From the NCBI GenBank assembly GCA_001939145.1, contig LSRX01000341.1, positions 261,366 to 325,365 of the forward strand: DNA of 64,000 nucleotides. The letters run 5' to 3'. Source of the stretch: Symbiodinium microadriaticum (taxonomy: Eukaryota > Sar > Dinophyceae > Suessiales > Symbiodiniaceae). The notes under the pieces were generated by a model. The model did not search any database. It was not told where the DNA came from and saw only the letters and a program-made list of their open reading frames with translations. This document shows, piece after piece, positions 44,918 to 56,289 of this stretch (position 1 is the first letter of the stretch; each line of letters begins with the position of its first letter). The position numbers and the translations under genes are program-made.

Positions 44918-45653
44918 CTGCATGTGTTTTGTGCTTTCGAAGATCTGGTGAAAGTTGAGATTGCGGATAGGTCCTCCTCGTCAACTTCTGCTCAGAGAGT
45001 CCAGCAGAGTGGCGACACGCGCAGGTTGCAACCTGAAGCTTGTTAATGGCTTCCGTCAGGGGCAGAGACGACGATGCGAGAACATCTGCATCGAATGCTT
45101 CGAAGTGCGCTTAGCGGTTGCGGAGTAAAGGGCCGAAGCATGTCGAACTGTTTGAGACACAGCTTCTTGCTGCTGACCGATCGACCCACTTACATCATGG
45201 GATCAGCAAGCGGTGCCTACGCAGGCCTACATCTTCAGTTCAAGTGAGATCTGAGCAGCTGGACCTGATCATGGGCGTCTTGCGACAAATCTCCCCAACA
45301 GCTTAGCAGGACAACGACCCAGCTGCTAGGTTAATGTGACGGGCCGCAGACCTGCGAATTACGAAGAACATAATGGAGAGGCGGAGTAGCTTGAGAGATA
45401 AGCTTCGAAAGACCGCTTCAAGCGCGGAAACATTGCTGGGCCATCTTCAGGAGCCGCATTTTGTGTTCCCAGTGTTGCTTGCGAGGACTGGCTCATGTTG
45501 CGCGTCTTGCGGGCAGAGCACTGGTTTGTTGAAGAATCTATGATAGATTATCTATCCCCTCTGCCTTACTTAGATGTGCCAGCACCACAGGAAGTGTTCA
45601 AAGTGCATGTAGCTCTGCAGCTGACCAGCAATGGTAGCCAAAGGTACTCATAG
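44918..45653 (+). CDS. Four-exon candidate gene
   Basis: Exon 44918-45024 follows a very good acceptor (GGGCTTGTCTCTAG) and reads FCAFEDLVKVEIADRS, with a donor at CGCAG/GTTGCA. The next piece, after an AG near 45126, continues in the matching phase: KGPKHVELFETQLLAAD, with a donor CAA/GTGAGA. A piece from 45350 reads LRITKNIMERRSSLRD, then LRKTASSAETLLGHL. The last exon, 45473-45653, follows TTTTGTGTTCCCAG and reads ACEDWLMLRVLRAEHW, then MIDYLSPLPYLDVPAPQE, to TAG. Not all joins are resolved. Family unknown. Confidence 0.5.
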
Positions 45654-45843
45654 AGAGCAGTGACAAAGTAAATGTTGTGCGCATCCATACGGACAAAGAC
45701 CTAAGCCTTATAATGTATGACTCTTTGGAATGCAGGGCATGTGTCCCTGCTTGACTGGAAGCGTTGCAGCTGAAAGCCGAACTGAAACCACCATTTGCCA
45801 TCTTCTGTCTAGCAGTCTGACGTGCGCTGCGAGATGATGCAAG

Positions 45844-46389
45844 ATGCAGAGCCGCACTGACGCAAACAAATGGCAGCTCTACCTGCAGAGGCGACTCGTA
45901 GCGGCTCTTCACTTGAGGTTCTGGCTTTGTGCATCCGTTTCGGCGGGCTTGCTTGAACTGCTTCAGCTTATGCGCGACGCGTGGCCAGGCCCAGCACCTG
46001 GCCAGCCGTGCGCTGCGGCCCTGGCTGGCGCGGGCCGCTCGTCGGCCGATGCCGAGGGGCCGGCCAGGAAGGCACTGGCGGTCACTGCCCTCGGAGCTAA
46101 ATTAGCCCAGACACTAAACCCCTGGCAAAGGCCTGGTGGTCAAGGGCCAGCTGAACTCTGGCCTTTCGGCTGCGGAGTGCGGGCAACATCTCTGCAATGC
46201 ACTCACTCTGCCATTGCCGGTTGCCATGCTCTCTTAGTCTTGCTCGCCCGTGTCCACCTTGCATTGCCTGGAAGGTTTCAGCCGCACGAGACCAGCCAGC
46301 AGAGCCCCATGCTGACCGAGTCTGAGATGGGGATGTCGCCCAACGCCAGGACCGGCTCTAAACATGAGACAGTACGATTCAACATTTAG
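45844..46389 (+). CDS. Ala/Gly-rich ORF of uncertain status
   Basis: An ATG-started frame of 181 codons in locally GC-rich DNA. Part reads GPARKALAVTALGAKLAQ, which could be coding. High GC makes long chance ORFs likely here. At 46829-46880 another plus frame reads SAKSAAAERAIALQEL. Confidence 0.25.
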   Translation: MQSRTDANKWQLYLQRRLVAALHLRFWLCASVSAGLLELLQLMRDAWPGPAPGQPCAAALAGAGRSSADAEGPARKALAVTALGAKLAQTLNPWQRPGGQGPAELWPFGCGVRATSLQCTHSAIAGCHALLVLLARVHLALPGRFQPHETSQQSPMLTESEMGMSPNARTGSKHETVRFNI

Positions 46390-47021
46390 GTTCGTTCGCG
46401 CAGAAGCAGCCTGTGTGGATAACAGCACCAGAGCTGGTGGCACAACTTCTTTGATAGATTTTGATAGCGTTTTTGTGTTCATGAAACATCGTGGGGCGGT
46501 AGCAGTTCGGCCGATTTAGTAAGCAACGGAGAGTGCAGTACCCTACTGTGTTTGTTTAGGCTTCGAGCGGCCGCTTGTTGCGTGTGTTCAACAGTGCACA
46601 AGATTATCGGCCTGAGCTGCAGCAGTCGATAACAATCAGCTGGATCCATGAGCTCAGCAGGTCTTCACACGACCAGGCCCTTGCTGCCGGAGATGTTTGG
46701 CAGTTCTGAAGTGCATATGTCTTCCGCTCATGTTGGGCTGCAGACCTTTCAGAGAGGCACTCAGTCTTGACAGCAGCCATTGTGTCATATGATCGAACCG
46801 ATGTGTGTCCTTCTCCGTCCTGCTCGAGGCCTCCGCAAAGTCGGCTGCAGCCGAGCGCGCCATCGCGCTGCAAGAGCTGCGCCGTGGCTCCGTGGCGCCG
46901 GGTGTGCCTTGCCGTCAGCCTTGAAGTGCAGCTTTTGCCAAGAATTCCAGCACGTCTCGAGCTGTGGACCCGCATGTTGATGCTTTGTCGCGACGCTGCT
47001 TTCGTGATGCCCGAGATGCTG

Positions 47022-47112
47022 GCTGGAATGCCTCGAAGGTTCTATACAATGTAGCAGTTAGTAAGTATAGCTCGATTTGAGGCTGGAATGCCCCGGAGGG
47101 TTCTATGACATA
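47022..47112. repeat. Imperfect tandem duplication, about 58-bp spacing
   Basis: GGCTGGAATGCCTCGAAGG and GGCTGGAATGCCCCGGAGG, each followed by GTTCTAT and a degenerate tail, occur twice in succession. Confidence 0.6.
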
Positions 47113-47612
47113 GTAGTTGGAGTTAGAGTAGGTTAGACTTCAGAGAGAGCCGACTTTCCCGGGCAATCCCAGAGTTCGAAGGTCCAGGCGCTGCCAGTGG
47201 TTGGCCGTGCCCGCATGAGCCGCAACAGGTCGTCCTGTCCGCTTACTTCATTCTCGTGCGCCACGGTACGTGCTGTCCTCAGCTATCATGGACCTCAGAT
47301 TGACATTTGCAGAAGCAGCTCCTGTGCACATGAGCACTCTCATTGGAAGCCTGTAGTGCAGGACGCCTAGCACATATCCCGGCAATGGTGTGCGTGGTCA
47401 GGTCGCTGGGTGCTGCAGAGGCTGCAGAACTTTGGGAAACCCTCAGGGCAATGCCCACCAGGCTCGCAGAAGGAATCAGCACTGAATCCGTGAAATCCAA
47501 GCTCCCCAATCCACTGGGTTTACTCTACTGACGCGTCGTTACCAGCACATGCAAATCGAACTGGACATCCGCTATGCAGGGAGACGTTGCCGCCACTGCT
47601 CAGGACTGACAT

Positions 47613-48137
47613 GTGTTGCCTCACGTCATTGGTTCCAGAATCCGGCATGTACCACAAGGGGAAGCAGCACCAAGCGTTGGGGAGCCTTGTATCATCGGTG
47701 CAAAGAGGCTCTCTGGAAGGGAGCTTTGTGACACCCTCTTCGTCCTCGCTGCAGCGCGCGGCTTCAAACGGCACGCAGAGGTTGCACAGGAGGCACGTAA
47801 ATCGTTTCTCCTCTATCCGGCCACACTCAACGGTACAAGCCAGAAGCAGAAAGTTACTGTAGTCGAATAAGGGTATTGCAACATTGCAGTGCGTGAACAC
47901 AAGGTCGCCCTAGCCCAAGTCGTGGCTGCTGCAGCACCTGCTGCTCCTGCTGCTGTTGCGCCAGCGCAGTCCATCACTGACCTTCAGGTGGCAATGGCTT
48001 TGTGCTCGCACTACGAAGCGTATCTCTCCGAGTTGCAGCTATGGCCTCAAACACTTCCCCTTGTGAGCGTGCCTTGGCCTATCTTGGCTTGCCTGGAACA
48101 TTGTAGCGTGGAGTTGAGAAGGGTTGAGAAGGACTAA
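47613..48137 (+). CDS. Candidate two-exon gene
   Basis: The first part, to a TAA at 47868, reads RLSGRELCDTLFVLAAAR, then FKRHAEVAQEARKSFLL. The second starts after the acceptor AACATTGCAG (exon 47890) and reads REHKVALAQVVAAAA, then ITDLQVAMALCSHYEAYL, ending TAA. Both lie in the same frame, separated by a stop and 19 nt, so a small intron removing the stop would keep frame. An Ala/Pro linker joins them. Family unknown. Confidence 0.45.
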
Positions 48138-48538
48138 GGTGCTGCTTGAGGTACCTCTGCTTACCAGCCACCAGGTTACGATTCATGTATGGTCTGGCCC
48201 GGTCCCAAAGTCCAAGATAGACGACAATTGTTAACTGTAGCTGAGGAGGCAGATGCATGCCCGGCGTGTCAGTGCGCTGCCAAAGATCGTTGGTTAGTCG
48301 AGTAGAGGGGATTCGAAGAGGCAGAGCAAGGGCAAATCCCAGACCACGGACCTTCTCAGAATGATACAGAATGATACAGACAGAATCGTTCTCCCGAATC
48401 CGGAACGATATAAAGGCAATATGAGCAAAGATGCCCCGACTCCGGAATGATGAAACCATGATGATACACAAATCTCTAAATAATAAATGATAAAGCGATA
48501 CAAGTCAATTTTCGGCCTCTGGAATGTTATTTCCCCCC

Positions 48539-48573
48539 NNNNNNNNNNNNNNNNNNNNNNNNNNNNNNNNNNN
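48539..48573. other. Assembly gap, 35 N
   Basis: The run of N is preceded by a C-run and by short duplications (ACAGAATGAT twice at about 48358-48378). The region 48140-48738 holds no supported gene. Confidence 1.
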
Positions 48574-48738
48574 CCGCCCGCTCGGCACTGTGCCCCGCTG
48601 CTCCCACCTGCAGGGCATGTTACCAGTCTCGAGTTGTGAAGGGTTTCTGTAGTGCTCGCAACAGTCTTCGTTTTGGCAAGCATCTCGCAGCAGTGAGCTA
48701 GGGCTGGACACTTTGCACTGGAGTTCTTCACACGGATT

Positions 48739-49110
48739 TTGGCTGGTTTGTCTCAAAAACCGAAGTCAAAAGAAGAGAGAGTTGCCAGACGAATTCATGC
48801 TTGTGATGTTTGCGCCAGCCACCAAGGAGTTCTTGGCATGGCATTGCCGAGTCTTGGTTGCAATTGTCAAAAACATGAACTTCCGTACACAGAATCTGTG
48901 CATGAAGGTGATGGGCGTTTGGTGCTTACGTGTTCTGTCCAACATGTTCCAACCATAGCGAAACTCAAGACAACGCCGTTCGATGCAGAGACAGCCTCCA
49001 TTTTGGCAGGAGACAGGGGGTTGCTTAGCAACTTCCTGCTGACGGTGCTGGTGCCATTTTGGCGACAACACTCGGCCAGCGCCGCACAGCTGAACTGGTC
49101 CAAGTTGTGA
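48739..49110 (+). CDS. Candidate exon with paired cysteines
   Basis: A 123-codon open frame reads KPKSKEERVARRIHAC, then DVCASHQGVLGMALPSLG and CNCQKHELPYTESV, later DAETASILAGDRGLLSN. The CxxC and CxC pairs might bind a metal, but the spacing matches no domain I can name. There is no ATG at the 5' end, so it is more likely an exon than a whole gene. Confidence 0.4.
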   Translation: MAGLSQKPKSKEERVARRIHACDVCASHQGVLGMALPSLGCNCQKHELPYTESVHEGDGRLVLTCSVQHVPTIAKLKTTPFDAETASILAGDRGLLSNFLLTVLVPFWRQHSASAAQLNWSKL

Positions 49111-49807
49111 CATGTCGTGTTCACATCACGTATCATCACGTGACAAGGAAAACTTCGGTACGATCGCATCTTCCCTGAAATTTCTGAATCCTCCAACATA
49201 TCCAAGACTGAAGATTGCTTTCCGCATGCATGAGTCTTCTTTGGAGGTTCATGCTTGGGGGCCAGCGCTTTTGCCCAGCCCGAAGCCTGGACTTTGCCTC
49301 AGGTCCAGGCGGCCCTTGTGCCCCATCATGCGCAGGCCGTGTCTGCAGCCTGTGCTCGCTGCGGAAGGCCGGCCAGTTTTTGCGAGAGCAGAGGGCCCTT
49401 GCTTGCATTCTGCCGCCAGGGCATTGCCTCATGACGTCCTGCAAACTGTCCGCAGCACCTTGTGCACCTGGACTGTTGCCAATATTTCTCAGCTGGGCCC
49501 CCGCGGCACCGCAGGCTGGAATGGGTCTGTCTTTTCGGCTGTTTATCACGGCAGTGAGACTGGCACATGAAACCGTGCCTAATTGCCAAGCCTTCCTTGA
49601 TATCCCTTGCATTTCATCTTCTGTTACACGATATCCTCTGAAGAACCTACTCGCTGGTGAATTGTGTTGAACGTGTCATCTGGTCTGTGAAGGTATGGCT
49701 CTGGCACTGTCGAGAGTAGGACCGTCGATCGCCTTATTGCCCTTGCACGTGGACTTTGTTCAACGGTCAGATGACTGCACTGAGCCTGCCTTATGTGCAC
49801 ACGTTAA

Positions 49808-50193
49808 TTGTATTGGCTGACCATCACGACGGAGTCATTGCTCGGCGAACTCTTGTCACAAGCTTCAACCGCTTCCAAATTGGAAGGACCCGGCTTAGCT
49901 GGTGAGGACCCGGTCGTGCTTGAAGCAGTAGCTGCTGTGGTTCAACATTCGCTGTCATATAAGTGGCTGCGATACCGGCAAAGGATGTTTTTTTTGATCA
50001 CTTCTTGGCCACTTACAAGCTGAGTCCCGATGACACACAGAAAGCTTTCGAGCATTATTCATACTCGCAGCATATCCAGTGAACAAAGCCTGTCCAGGAT
50101 GCCAACGCGGAGCACTTGGCCATGCTGGTGCGTCGTGCCGGTCAGCTCTTGAAGGCACTTGAATTCACCACTGCTGAGAAACAAGCTGCCTAA
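49808..50193 (+). pseudogene. Gene remnant with a T8 frameshift and an in-frame TGA
   Basis: The frame from 49808 reads TITTESLLGELLSQAS, then EAVAAVVQHSLSYKWLR, up to ATG and a run of eight T (49988-49995). After the run the good reading is in another frame: DHFLATYKLSPDDTQK, AFEHYSYSQHIQ, then TGA at 50080-50082. The same frame goes on as AEHLAMLVRRAGQLLKAL to a TAA at 50191. Nine T would restore the frame at the run. The protein is helical and soluble-looking. Family unknown. Confidence 0.55.
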
Positions 50194-50820
50194 CGAACCC
50201 CTTTTAAAAGAGCAGGAATTCTTTGCATGTAACATATTGGAAGGAGGCGGCTGAAGGCACATCGACGACAAGGCGTGAGCTGGCTTAGATTAGTTGCAAG
50301 AAGCGGAAATCTTGGCAAATTCATGCGCAGCAAAGGTCCTTTGGATGACAAGGCAACGCCGGCTCTGTTGCTATGCCAACCATTAAGCTCGGACCTAGCT
50401 CCTACATCCACAAAACCTCGCTCTTGTTCCAGTGCCAGCATTCTGAGCAAACAGATAGGCCATGGTAATTAGGTGATAAGGCCGTGCATCTGCGTTTGGT
50501 GCACATCCCTTGCTGAAAGCTGTGTGAGCATCATGTTGAAGACCGCGGATGCTGTGAGCCTGTCGCCTCACAGAACCATCAATCGACCTGTTTGCAGCCG
50601 TAGTTGCAGTCTTCTGAGGCCAAGCTAGACTTAGACGCAAGGCGAAGACGATGCCTTCTATGCAGAGCTCAACTACAGGGCATGAGCGCAAGCTTCAACA
50701 AGACAAGTAGTCGGTTCCTGTGAACGGCATCTTTGCTAGCTGAGACTCTTTTGCCGGGCCAACTCCTCCTGCCAGGTTTTCAAGCCGCTCACGTCAGCAA
50801 CTTGTCACTATGCTTAGGCC

Positions 50821-51524
50821 GTGCCTCTGCATCTTGTGATGCGTAATAAAGAGGTGCAGTTCTTTCGCCCGGACTGGCTTGGCATGTTCCTGAGCGCCCT
50901 GGCCCGCGGCCGTTGCCGCGAGGAGCTGGATACCTTGAGGCCACTGGGTTCAGGGAGTCCACTCTGGAGTCCGAGCCCAAGCTGCCAGAGGCGCTTGCTG
51001 GAAGCACACCTCCTCCCTCGGCAGCGAAGCTTCTCGGCTGGCACGGGCTCGTGGGAGAAGCAACCCCCTTCGATGGTTGATTACGTAAAGCTCCGGCACT
51101 CCGAAGGAGAACAAAAGACTTGGGGCCCCCAGCCTGGCTTGTCAGGCCGCCTGGCCTTCGAGCCACAGAACTTGGCCCTCGCCGCCAATGCCGTGCTAAA
51201 GCTGGACTGGCACTGCTAGAACTGAGGGAGAAAACCAAGAAGAGATGCAGCGACTGCGAGAGGTAAACACGCTCCCGGTGCCAGAGTTTCGGGAACAGCT
51301 GTCGATATGCCCCTGGCCCCTGCATCTCTTACTGTTACTTGCAGCTCACTGGCAGGACCTCCTCAGACTACGCCTTGGTGGTCCAACACCACTGGCCGCC
51401 CTTGCCCCACTGGTGCGCCGTGCATGAGACTTCTCCGCAGTACGGAGGGTTCGATATCAGCTGGAGCATGGACGTTCTATATAAATCTAGGTGCTTGTCG
51501 CATGTGTCGCTGCAGCTGTTTTAG
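50821..51524 (+). CDS. Multi-exon candidate gene
   Basis: Piece 1 (to 51219) reads NKEVQFFRPDWLGMFLSA, then MVDYVKLRHSEGEQKTWG. A small exon, 51220-51262, reads TEGENQEEMQRLRE and ends at GAG/GTAAAC. An 82-nt intron ends in a very strong acceptor (CATCTCTTACTGTTACTTGCAG). The last exon, 51345-51524, reads LTGRTSSDYALVVQHHW, then SPQYGGFDISWSMDVLY, to TAG. The last two exons join in phase 0. The link to piece 1 is unresolved. Family unknown. Confidence 0.5.
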
Positions 51525-52518
51525 TACATAAACTTTGACGAGCCATATGACAGACCCGGCACTCGGAGAGTGCCTCAAGAGTCGGCACTCAGCGGCGTTG
51601 TCTGAGCTATGAGCCGACGATATTAGTTGGGACTTTACTTGTCTGGTTTCCATCTATTTTCATCGAAATCGCAAGCCTCCTCTCATCGAAACCGCTGTCT
51701 ATTTAGAAGCAAACTGGACACCCGTGACTGCCATGTCTTGCCAGACTTGCATTATACACAGATCCGTTTAGCCGCAGTCTTATCTGACACAAGCTTACAA
51801 GAATCACTAACACAAGCTGTGCAAATCATAGTTCATTCTGACACAGACGAGCAAAGACACGTGATTCCAATTCAGTGTCAAACTCCGACTTGGAACAAGG
51901 TGGAACATGGCAGGTTCCAACCATGTCGCACCGAAAGTCGAGTCCCAAAATCACAGCTGCCTGCCATTTCTGACCAAAGTCGTAAGCGAACTGGAAGCAG
52001 ACCAGAAATTAAAAGCGCGGCCATTTGTCACCGAAGGCGTAGTCCAATCTGACACCGACTAACAATTCCAGAAGTGAATAGAAGCGAGCCAACATTTCCG
52101 ATTACCGGCCATTCCTCACGGAATCCCGTGTCCAAGAAGACGAGCGGGAATGGCGCATTCCAGTTAATTCCCACCGACATCGCAGTTTGGTTCGACAGCC
52201 AAGCCTTTCGCATCGAATGGTGAGCCTCCAACACGATGTGGCTCTTCGGACAGAGACCGCGACTAGCTTCAATGAGGAGTTGTTGTTTTGCGCTATGTCC
52301 AGGTATTGCCATGGAAGGGGAGGGAGGTGCCCAATCCGCTGCTTCTCCGCACCACAGCGCAACACCGTGGAGGATTTTCTCCAGACAGATCCTCACTGCA
52401 AACGAGGCTTGCCTGCTGGCCCATGCCTTCGGCAGCGCCTTAATGATGCTGCCGATGCCGCCAGCCCCGACCGATCTCGTGCCACTCACGCAGGCTTGCT
52501 GAGACTAGGTTGTCTCAG

Positions 52519-52638
52519 GAGGACCACTACTCCCGTGCTGCTGATGCCCACGATCCGCGTGCCCTCCAGGTCTATGAGACGGTTCTCGGAGACCTCTTCA
52601 CTCAGATCATCTCTTTGCAGCTTCTGCAGCTTGACTGA
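52519..52638 (+). CDS. Candidate terminal exon, 39 codons
   Basis: The acceptor GACTAGGTTGTCTCAG is followed by EDHYSRAADAHDPRALQ, then YETVLGDLFTQIISLQ, and a TGA. The residue mix is convincing. Upstream, a plus reading (FSRQILTANEACLLAHA) and an opposing 153-codon minus ORF (52028-52489) compete, so earlier exons are unresolved. Confidence 0.42.
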   Translation, partial: EDHYSRAADAHDPRALQVYETVLGDLFTQIISLQLLQLD

Positions 52639-52889
52639 AGTCGGCACCAGCTGTCTTCGGAGATTCGACGGTCTGGGTCGAGACTTTGAGACCTGCAGAA
52701 TCCGTCAAGATCCGAGGAACATCCGTGTGCGCTTCCAGCTGCTGTCCGCCGTGCCTCGACCTTGCCTGCCGGAATTGTTGTCTAGTTTTGCTACAGCGGC
52801 TGCTTCCGGTACTACTGGTCTTGCCGCGGCAAGACCAGAAGCTGCTTCTGACGCCATTGCTCCGCATCCCAAATAATCCACCGCTTGTG

Positions 52890-53100
52890 CGAGTACTCGT
52901 GCAGCGAATGCTGCTAATATCTACTGCTACTACTACTCTGCTGTGCTTGTTCTTTAAATACTAGAAGCACTTTTTGCAATTATTGTTGCGATTATTACTC
53001 TTACTTAACAATTCGTATTCTTATTATTAATATTCTTGTTAGTAGCATTCCGAGATACTTAACTGTTACTTTTAACATTTTCAGTAATAGTGCTATTTAG
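52890..53100. repeat. AT-rich stretch with TTATTA/TACTAC units
   Basis: Low-complexity T/A-rich sequence with TACTACTAC and TTATTATTAATATTC. No coding reading. Confidence 0.7.
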
Positions 53101-53132
53101 TTTATCTCCACTGCGACTGTTCCTACTGCTGC

Positions 53133-54007
53133 TTGCTGCTGCTGTTGCCGCCCCTTGTACCCGACGTAGCGGCTATGAACTCTCCTGAAATGTTGAAATG
53201 GATTGCTGAGTTCACGGTCTGCCAGTCACTGTCCAGCATCTCACGTCTTAGTCTGTATCAGAAGCGAGTGACACAACCCGAGATGAGGCCATTTACTATA
53301 ATTTACTCGTTTTGTCGTTTTCTTGCGAAGGACTCCGGGGTTCCACTCGGGAATAGGCGAGTCATGTCGAGTCAGGCACCAGACGGATTGCAGTCGGAAG
53401 ATCCATTTGGCGAGCGCCGATGCCAACTTAATTGCTGAGGTTCAGTGCTGGTTTTATGCATCGGAGTTGGGTGCAATGGCGTCACTGGCCTCGCTCCGAC
53501 GTGCACAACGATGCCAGTCTCAAGTTGGGTCGGTGTTCCCAAGGCTATAAGCGATCAGTTTTGTGGGAGACACAGTGGGAAGATTCGAGGAGGAGGTTCT
53601 TAGCTTGGCACCGTATGTTCTGTGCACGCTATGTCAGCTATATGGAGCAAGTTTATGCACTTGGGCTATGTTCGCTTCATCTGAAGATGCTGTCCCCGGC
53701 CGACCCTCAAGCAAGACTGTCGACGCTTCAAGGTGCTCTGTTGAAGGCTGGAGGAGAACTTCCGGGGCCAGCCGAGTCGCTGGGAGACCAGGCAGGTCGA
53801 AAAGCAAGGTCTCTTCAAGTGCTGCCGATGCGAACGCCACGGGCAGGATCTGATCAGCACCAAGGGTCATGCAGAGGTTGCCGAGGCCTTGCCGGAAAAC
53901 TGGCAGCTCTCGGCGCGCATGGAAGATTTTGCGTGGCCCAACTCTGTTGGTTGTCAACGAGGTCCAGCATCCATGTCTGCAGTGATGTCATAGCTGCATA
54001 CATCTGA
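53133..54007 (+). CDS. Coding readings across three frames
   Basis: An ATG at 53175 opens MNSPEMLKWIAEFTVC, then EMRPFTIIYSFCRFLA, to a TGA at 53436. A second frame reads SADANLIAEVQCWFYAS from about 53400 to 53550. A third, from about 53540, reads VLWETQWEDSRRRFLAW, then ARLSTLQGALLKAGGEL. The overlaps suggest small introns or indels within one gene. Family unknown. Confidence 0.38.
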
Positions 54008-54514
54008 GGTTTCCTTTCTGGCTGGACATTGTGCTGGTGCATCGAACAGAACCTGCCGCGAAAACAAGTATGCTTGGCAGCTTGCAGCCGAAGAACAATG
54101 TCACATAATGCCCCAACACCTTTGCAAAAAAGCATAGTCACGCACGTGTGAGCGTCTAGGCTTGGTCGATGCATTGGTGGAGAGCTGAAAGCCTTTGCAA
54201 GAACCCCTTTTTCCCGCAGACCCCGCTGCCTCTCCGCAAATGTGGCCACATCGCTTCAAGGTTAGCCATGGCTTAGTAGAAAACGCGCGTTCTGCCAACC
54301 CCACGGCAAACTGTCCAATCACACACCAATTGACAGCCCTCCAAAGAGCTAGCAAAGACACACCGTCGAGCAGATCTTCAAACGTCTGCGCTTCATGAAG
54401 GTTGGAAGATCTGTGGCCGTGTTGGTAGGCAACTAGAGCCAAAAGGCGACTGCAAGGCAGCTTCCTCAACTTGGATGACTCAGCAAGCACCCGTAGCGCT
54501 TCGCGGTGATGCAC
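53854..54514 (-). CDS. Minus-strand candidate gene
   Basis: On the minus strand an ATG-started 137-codon ORF (54101-54514) reads LPCSRLLALVAYQHGH, then EAQTFEDLLDGVSLLALW. A second frame continues below it (53854-54249) with MATFAERQRGLREKGV, then MTSLQTWMLDLVDNQQ. It is the best minus-strand candidate in the window. The plus-strand readings over 54195-54398 are weaker. Family unknown. Confidence 0.33.
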
Positions 54515-54733
54515 TAGGGTAGCTACAACACCACTTCAAGCAATGTGGCCACGCTGCAATGTGCTTGCCTATTTTCGACATCCCCGTTGCACAGTGCACG
54601 CTGCCGCTTGTCCGCAGAGTCCACACGATGGACACCGAATGGTTCCGTGGCCTAAACACGCTACTAGTACAAGTTAACACATAGCGGATGATCGATGGTG
54701 ATTATGTGTCCGTTTTTGTCTCTACGCTTGCAG

Positions 54734-55240
54734 GATGTTGCAGGTTTCGATTGCACCAGTCCATATCCTATAGTGCAGACTGCGTTTTGGCGGTTCAGAC
54801 TCTGGTGTCGCCAGTCATTGTGCGCAACTTCCAATCAACTCTCAGTCAGACTTGACCTGGACAAGCCCTGTGCCGTGGGCCAGGTCTCGATTTCGCGTCG
54901 GTGGTGGCGTCGCCGCAAGTGGCTTTCAGATCAGACACAGATATACTTCACCGGTCCTTGTCGAGGTTCTCCAGCAGGCAGAACCGGTACTTGTGGCGAT
55001 GGGGTGCCAGCGCTCGGCCAAGTCACAGGGACGAAGGCTCCAGACGAGCAGAGGGCCGCAAGCACTCAAGGCGATTACAGGCTGCAGCAGGCTGAATGAT
55101 AGATGGCGGTGTGGAATGGTAAATTCAATCACACAGGGGTACACAGAAGTGACTGATGCCATAGCCTGGGACACATGTTTGGTGCTGCAGTCTTACCCCA
55201 AGACTCCTCCTCGACTCAGAACCCGATGCTTGGTAGACTA
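54734..55240 (+). CDS. Two candidate exons
   Basis: A strong acceptor (TTTGTCTCTACGCTTGCAG) is followed by DVAGFDCTSPYPIVQTAF, then LSVRLDLDKPCAVGQ, ending at a possible donor CAG/GTCTCG. A second frame from about 54890 reads PVLVEVLQQAEPVLVAMG, then TEVTDAIAWDTCLVLQ, to a TAG at 55238. They may be adjacent exons. Family unknown. Confidence 0.4.
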
Positions 55241-55614
55241 GGCCACGGGAATGGTGCGTCAGAGGCTTGGTCCTTGCGCAGCCTCGCAGAGCACATGCAT
55301 CACGCTGAATGCTGTCGCCAGTATGCGCATCATGACTTTGCTTCCATGTGCTTCTCGTTCGGAAGTATGGTGGGAAGAAGACAGTCGGCCAAGGCCGGAA
55401 TCTTCGGAACCTCAGTTGGTCGAGGAGGTAGCCGACAGAAAGCTGAGATGGGTGACCTCCATTCGCCGGGAGAGAGGGTAGCGAAAGAGTGGCAGTGCTC
55501 GGAACGTAGTCCTTGTGCTTCAAGGTGGTGTTCCAGTCCTGGAATCCACGAACAGCCACCTCCTGAAAACCAACTCAAAAATCAATTCGTTTTCAACGGC
55601 GAGTGGTTGTGTAC

Positions 55615-55790
55615 TACTACCCTTGCTACGACTACCACTTCTACTACGGTTACGACGACGACGACGACGACTACAACTACTACGACTACCACTACCACTA
55701 TTACGACTGCTAGTACCACTACTACTACCACCACAACCACAAGTACTGCTAAGCACTACTGGCACAACTACTAGCACCAGTACTAGCTAT
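55615..55790. repeat. ACT/ACG/ACC trinucleotide array
   Basis: Degenerate ACN triplets run into ACTACTGGC-type units. Thr-rich and Leu-rich ORFs over it are shadows. Confidence 0.92.
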
Positions 55791-56289
55791 AGTTCCAGTA
55801 TCAATGCCGGAACGTGCTGCGCTGCTCCGCAGTGCCCGAGAGTTCCCAGCATGATCAGGTTCGAGGTTCACAACACACCTGAAGAGCCTTGCATCAGTCA
55901 CGATACCTGAGCCGGGCGCAGCTTGTAGTACTCGCGCAAAACTCGTCACAATTATTTCAACTTGGCAGGCCCGTGGTGTCACAGCTGCTTCGTGCGGCCC
56001 ATCCCACTCAGCGACGCCCTCGGATAAGTTGTGTTAAGCTCGGGCTTGAGGTGGCCAGACATCCCACGAGCTGTTGTTTCAAGCATTCCAGCTCGCAAGA
56101 CATCTGAAGATGTGAAGCTGACAGAGTCCATGCTTGCCGAGTCTTCCGAAGCTCTTGTGGGGGGGACCAGGGTGTGCCACACAGTGGAGTCCAGCATGTG
56201 CTGCATCATCGTAGTTGCCGCTCTAGGCTTTCGTCATGGACGGCAGGCGGGTCGTACAGCTTTACCTCGCAACGCAACCGAACAGGATC

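Noticed and set aside
52187..52876. 229-codon plus-strand ORF
   Set aside because: Arg/Ser/Cys-rich throughout. A different plus frame with a real acceptor at 52518 is more convincing.
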